The notes beneath the pieces were generated by a model. That model ran no database searches and was not told the DNA's origin. It saw only the letters and a program-made list of their open reading frames with translations. The position numbers were made by a program, and so were the translations under genes. A DNA stretch of 64,000 nucleotides, taken from assembly GCA_964017155.1 (NCBI GenBank), contig OZ024860.1:47489252-47553251 (forward strand), written 5' to 3'. Shown piece after piece: positions 52,068 through 64,000 of the stretch. This DNA is from Oasisia sp. SBJ-2009. Its lineage: Eukaryota > Annelida > Polychaeta > Sabellida > Siboglinidae. The stretch's first letter is position 1. Each line of letters opens with the position of its first letter.

Positions 52068-52378
52068 CAAATTTATATAGTCCTCAGCATTGCTCAAAGC
52101 GATTTACACTTTACTTCCGTGATAGACCTGTTCACTCAGACACCATCTCGGCTTCTCTGGGAAGCATCCAGCCATATGCTACAATTGATGCATGAACGCT
52201 GCTCGTACACATATCCACCACTCTCTATAGCCATGTACTAATTTATGCAGCTGAGTGAACTGGAGCAATATAGAGTGAAAACAACTTGCCCAAGGTTTTA
52301 ACGCCGCAGCACAGGATTCGAACCCGGATCCTCTTAGTCGAGAGTCTGACGCTCTACCCCTTGAGCCACTGCGCTCTA
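52068..52378 (-). mobile_element. tRNA-derived SINE, complete-looking, minus strand
   Basis: Read on the minus strand it begins with a tRNA-like head. Box A is TGGCTCAAGGGGTAGAGCG (about 52350-52368) and box B is GGTTCGAATCC (52314-52324), about 33 bp apart as in a tRNA promoter. A body of about 230 bp follows, including GATGCTTCCCAGAGAAGCC, with an AT-rich tail near TATATAAATTTG. The body matches the copies at 11298 and 54676. The head cannot be a functional tRNA gene because no paired acceptor stem follows box B. Confidence 0.87.
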
Positions 52379-52708
52379 CATATAACATAACTTTAAAGTA
52401 ATTACATACAACATGGTTTGCACCTCCTTAGAAATGTTCAATTGTATACGTGCTATAACAAAAACACTTCTTCAAAAGACCTCTTCAAACCTTGCCGGCA
52501 TAAATTAACAAGTACCATTTTTATATTTTACCACCATTATTTCGAAATATTTCTCCAAATGTCGATTAATTTTGTACAAATAAAACAAATAATGTTCTAT
52601 CTTATCAAAAATCGTAACATTTCCTTTTATCTTTGCACCGTCCTCCTCTGTGTAGTTTCTGAAACTGTAAAATAAATGATACAATGTCCGGCTTCTTGTA
52701 TTTACTCT

Positions 52709-59787
<7,079 letters not shown>

Positions 59788-60975
59788 AGTTTCACGAGTT
59801 AACAATTGAACACTGCGGCGCGCAAAAAGCCTTTTCTTCTGTGGCGCTGTATCCTGTCCGCAGAATTACTGATACCGTTCAGCATCTAAATCCGTCTGTT
59901 CTTGTTGAAACTTTGAGTTACACTACAAGCACTGCAAGAAGACTGCTGGAACACTAGAACCACGTCACTGTTTGTACAACCAGGTCGTCGGTCATACAGG
60001 GGGAATCCAATATGACAGACTTCAGCAAGAGCGTTCGAACACTCAGTGATCAGCTGTTTGAATCAAACGGTATACATGGTGACAGTAGTCGTTGGGGAGT
60101 TCCCGGTCATCTTCCCGGAATCAATTAGCGAACCAGTGAAACGTGCACTTTGGAGCAGTGAAGCGACACAGCATAGATCAATAATACATGGCTTGTCGTC
60201 TATGTGGACCAGTTTACGCGACACGTGACACGTGCTGATGGTTTAGTGGCAACACTGGCACGCCGGCCGCCGAGAGATTAGCCTCGGTTACCCAGGCTCC
60301 GTCAGGTGGCAGCACTTTTAAGTCCCTCACACCCGCCTGGGGAAAGAGTGGGCCTGCATTTGCGACCTTACCCCAGATTAGGGTAGACACGCTGATTGGC
60401 TATCAGGCCAACTATGAAATAAAATTAAAATAACGATATACTTTTACAAGATCATGATATCATATGAAAAGTATTCAACATTGAACTTATATTAACAGAA
60501 AAGTAAGCTGGCTCTCAACATTAGGGAGTTGACCCCTTGTAAATCAGAGAATCGCGTTAATGTCGGTCTCAGTTTGGAACGACTGAGGACGACACGCTTT
60601 AATCACTTTCAGTGCCATCATAGTAAGGTCTGCTTGGTAATGTTCTGAAAAAAGACTGACTAGTTCAGTGAGGCCTCGTAAGATTATACGGTTGTAACCA
60701 CAATATATATACAATAGTCAGTTAATAGAACTCTGCCGAATGCTAAGAGGTCTGTTTGACGGGATGCATGACCGCCATATTGCGGTCCGTATTTTAACGT
60801 ATAGTGATTGTGCCGCCATATTATTTCAACCACGTTATGCGTAGCATACGTATGCAATGGTTCATTCTCCAAGCAGCGACTCGTTCCGGTCTCGAGCTTC
60901 ATCGAACACTCTATGGGGAAGAGCCTCTGTGTGTGAGATTGTCAATGATCCCGTTTTGTCATGTATCTATTTGTC

Positions 60976-61007
60976 TGACGTGACGTGACGTGACGTGACG
61001 TGACGTG
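60976..61007. repeat. GACGT pentanucleotide array x 5
   Basis: Five tandem tgacg/gacgt units, each containing a CRE half-site-like TGACGT. Confidence 0.9.
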
Positions 61008-61348
61008 AACTATTCTCCTATCAAATATCACGCGTACTGATTACGTCCTAATCTGCACGTAAATCGTCCCCTGACTTCTAGTATCGACAGCTCTGGAAAT
61101 TCAGATGGCCGACAATGGCTTAATGTAATCCCGTGCGCTTCCTATCCATATAAATATGTCTGTGGCAGAACTATTAGACCGGAAGCTGGTGCACTGTGGA
61201 ATTTAAACATGGAGGACCCATTTTGAAAAGCCCCCGATGGAACCAATGAGGTACAACAATAACTAATCCGATAGAAGGCGCTCTAACGCAACTAGGGTCT
61301 TTTACCTTTTCTTGACGTGTGTAAAATGCGGCACCGTGTTGCGGAAGA

Positions 61349-61902
61349 TTTTGCAGAACGCTTGTTTAAATCATCCTACAATCAGCTGTTGAACTCGCAT
61401 GACTTCGAAGCCTCACACATAGCTAAATATGGATATAGTCTGACATGTCTGTCAATATATACAATATATACACAATATATATACAGTAATGTATATTTAC
61501 AGCCGATGGAACGTCGACTGGTGGTCCGACGACAGGTGTAATGTCTCTATGCGGGAAAGGATGTTTTAAGTCATCTACAGCTCACCGTATGCATCACACG
61601 AAACTGCTACGTCTTTACACATAGCTAAATATTGATATCGTATAACATGTCCGTCAATATGAATGCATAATGTCTATATTAATGTACATTTACAGTCGAT
61701 GAAAAGTCGCGGGACATTCGATTGGATTCAGTGCCAAGATGGCGTTGTTTTGGCTGTTCTGTCTATTGACCACACATACGGCATGCTGTTCTGTCTATTG
61801 ACCATATATACGGCATGCCCACAACAAATATCGATTCCTACGCGCCTGCACGGTCAATAGCTAATTGAGGATGATTAATTTTTAAACAAGCGTTCAGCAA
61901 AA
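61349..61902. repeat. Inverted 22-bp repeats flanking about 510 bp
   Basis: 61349-61370 and 61881-61902 are reverse complements at 21 of 22 positions (core tttaaacaagcgttc). The enclosed DNA contains two diverged copies, about 200 bp apart, of acacatagctaaatat plus acatgt-gtcaatat. A foldback or miniature element is plausible. Confidence 0.7.
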
Positions 61903-61910
61903 CATGCAAA

Positions 61911-61995
61911 CAAATCCACGTTAGTCGCTAGAGGCGCTGATACGCAACTAGGATCTGGTTGCGTATTAGCGCCTCTAGCGACTAACGTGGATTTG
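61911..61995. repeat. Near-perfect 38-bp inverted repeat, 9-nt loop
   Basis: Arms 61911-61948 and 61958-61995 are complementary at 37 of 38 positions, with a loop of taggatctg. A related but diverged sequence (ggcgctctaacgcaactagg) is at about 61278. Confidence 0.95.
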
Positions 61996-63084
61996 TGGAA
62001 CCCCATTGCGTTCTGTCTGTGTTTTAGATCTCGCTCAATCTCGGACGTCTGGTAATGTTTTGTTTTAACGCAAAAACTACAGCATGAACATCTTGTAAAT
62101 GTCACAAGAGTAAATTTTGTACAGAAGGTTGTTGTAGTGCATGCTGTGTCGCAATGGTAATGTTAACATATATTTATTTGATATAAACATTTCTAGCGAA
62201 AGACAAAGCTTGACCCAGGTATCGCGCATAACATTGATTGTGACGTAAACAAACCTTGACGTCATCAATTATCAGCCTATCAATGGCAGAACTTTGATCT
62301 CCTAAGGATGCTCATTTTTCAGCGACCAATAGCTATTTTATACGTAAAACCCATCGAACGTAATACGATGTAAGATATTAGTTTTGCGGTTTCATAATAC
62401 GGGCAACGTAGGCAAAACAAAATATACAAGATGGCGCGGGTCCAAAATGAACCAGCTCTATGATCCATTAGCTTTGGTACAGACGCCAAATCGGCACAAA
62501 ATCACGCAGTCGCCTCGGCTCTGCCACACGTTCGGTAGTTCACAACACAGGAATTCATAGGGAAAATATACAGTGAGTATATGAATTAATGACGAAGAAC
62601 GTATTTCCACATACACATGCATATAGATCAGTAGACGTGACGCCAACACAGAATCGACGACTATTTAGAAGATGATACCTTGTTTTTTGTTTATTAGATA
62701 AATAACAAGTTACTGGTTTATAGATTGTGCAACATTTATCTATGTCGTCGGAATATTATTAGAAGACTTCACGACATGAACAATTGGCAATACGATGTGT
62801 ACGCAAATTGTTAGTGTGCGACGTAAAAATAAATTATGAAGCTATTTTTGGGGAATTTTAAAATGTATGTACTGTACGCATTGTTTAATTCATCCTCAAT
62901 ACAATTAGTTAATATAATTCTATGCATTTATTGAATGCGAAATACGTGTTTTATTCAACAGGAATGACCACGACAATATATCTTAAAATAACTCCGTGGT
63001 CACGGCTCCACCTATGTTAACCATATAAGGTATGGTCATGAATATTCAGTAGCGTCCGCCAAACTCCATTATATGGTTCATTAA

Positions 63085-64000
63085 ATGCGTGTATGAGTGA
63101 GTGAATGAGGGAGTGAGTGAGTGAGTGTGTGATTGATTGATTGAGTGAGTGAGTGTGTGAAGGAATGAGTGAGTGTGTGAGTGTGTAAGTGTGTAAGTGA
63201 GTGAGTGACTGAGTGAGTATGTGAGTGAGTATGTGAGTAAGTGAGTCAGTGAGTGTGTGAGTGCGTGAGTGTGTGAGTGCGTGAGTGTGTGAGTGAGTGT
63301 GTGAGTAAGTGAGTGAGTGAGTATTTGAGTGTGTGAGTGAGTGTGTGAGTGTGTGAGTGTGTGAGTGTGTCAGTATGTGAGTGTGTGAGTGTGTAAGTGT
63401 GTGAGTGAGGCAGGGAGTGAGTGTGTGAGTGAGTGTGTGAGTGAGTGTGTGAGTGAGTGTGTGAGTGTGTGAGTGAGTGTGTGAGTGAGTGACTGGGTGT
63501 GTGAGTGTGTGAGTGAGTGAGTGTGTGAGTGAGTGAGGGTTTGAGTGAGTCAGGGAATGAGTGTGCGAGTGAGTGTGTGAGTGAGTGAGTCAGGGAGTGA
63601 GTGTGCGAGTGAATGTATGAGTGAGTGAGTGAGTGAGTGACTGAGTGTGTGAGTGAGTGAGTATGTGAGTGAGTGAGTATGTGAGTGAGTGACTGAGTGA
63701 ATGTGTGAGTGAGTGTGTGTGAGTGAGTGTGTGTGAGTGAGTGTGTGAGTGAGAGTGTGAGTGAGAGTTTGAGTGAGTGTGTGAGTGAATGACTGAGGGA
63801 GTGTGTGAGTGAGTGAGTGTGTGAGTGAGTGTGTATGTGAGTGCCTGAGTGAGTGTGTGAGTGAGTGTGTGAGTGAGTTGGTGAGTGAGTGAGTGAGTGT
63901 GTGTTAGTGAGTGAGTGAGTGAGTGAGTGTGTGAGTGAGTGAGTGTGTGAGTGAGTATGTGAGTGTGTGAGTGTGTGAGTGAGTGAGTGTGTAAGTGAGT
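63085..64000. repeat. GTGA/GTGT tetranucleotide array running off the window
   Basis: More than 900 bp of gtgagtga/gtgtgtga units with scattered ctga, gtaa and caggga variants. It continues past the window end. Confidence 0.95.

Larger units (their letters stand above)
59788..63080. other. Upstream flank of lectin gene and intergenic sequence
   Basis: It presumably includes the lectin promoter (just above 59787), but no core element can be assigned. It also contains a short GACGT array (60978), a duplicated block (61.27-61.87 kb) and the inverted repeats at 61349-61902 and 61911-61995. I see no exon. Confidence 0.5.

Noticed and set aside
52314..52378. tRNA gene on the minus strand
   Set aside because: Boxes A and B are present, but the sequence continues into a SINE body also found elsewhere in the window and lacks a matching acceptor stem.
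60240..60430. GC-rich patch that might be an interspersed repeat
   Set aside because: No tRNA-like boxes, inverted ends or second copy visible in this window, so nothing to support a call.

Overview
This is nuclear DNA from an animal. Genes are split by GT-AG introns, GC-richer exons sit in AT-rich introns, and there is heavy microsatellite and minisatellite load, tRNA-derived SINEs and non-LTR retrotransposon remnants. The gene set (a KIBRA/WWC orthologue, a LAPTM-like protein, a secreted F-type lectin) and the repeat style suggest a lophotrochozoan, most likely a mollusc. That placement is an inference; no single sequence here proves it. I see no prokaryotic features, rRNA genes, functional tRNA genes or CRISPR arrays.

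Layout. (1) 118-12929, plus strand: the last 15 exons (875 codons) of a KIBRA/WWC-family Hippo-pathway scaffold. The WW domains lie upstream of the window. The exons cover the end of the coiled coil, a Ser-rich linker, the C2 domain, an acidic stretch, the aPKC-site region and the conserved C-terminus. (2) 12930-19478: intergenic. (3) 19479-21464, minus strand: a 661-codon intronless ORF for a Ser/Thr/Arg-rich, probably disordered protein of unknown function. (4) 21465-32641: intergenic, with very long simple-sequence arrays (about 0.9 kb of CCATCG/CCATCA, 0.95 kb of GTTGT, 0.46 kb of GTGCT) and a hAT-like element containing a second set of inverted repeats. (5) 32642-51033, plus strand: a six-exon gene for a LAPTM4/5-like multi-span membrane protein with a long PPxY-bearing tail; its first intron is about 11 kb. 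(6) 52709-59787, minus strand, convergent with (5): a four-exon gene for a secreted protein with an F-type (fucolectin/discoidin-like) lectin domain and a cysteine-rich C-terminal region. Its introns hold SINEs and nested non-LTR retrotransposon fragments. (7) 59788-64000: intergenic, with a near-perfect 38-bp inverted repeat, a duplicated block and a long GTGA-type array running off the window.

The genes do not form an evident pathway. The most unusual pattern is that several minisatellites abut splice junctions, and some contain copies of the splice site itself. KIBRA exon 9 has three tandem in-frame donors 30 bp apart. KIBRA exon 12 is followed by about 20 copies of its own exon end plus donor. 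Long arrays stop exactly at the acceptors of KIBRA exon 7 and of exon 4 of the LAPTM-like gene. This points to tandem expansion seeded at exon edges, with testable consequences for splicing.
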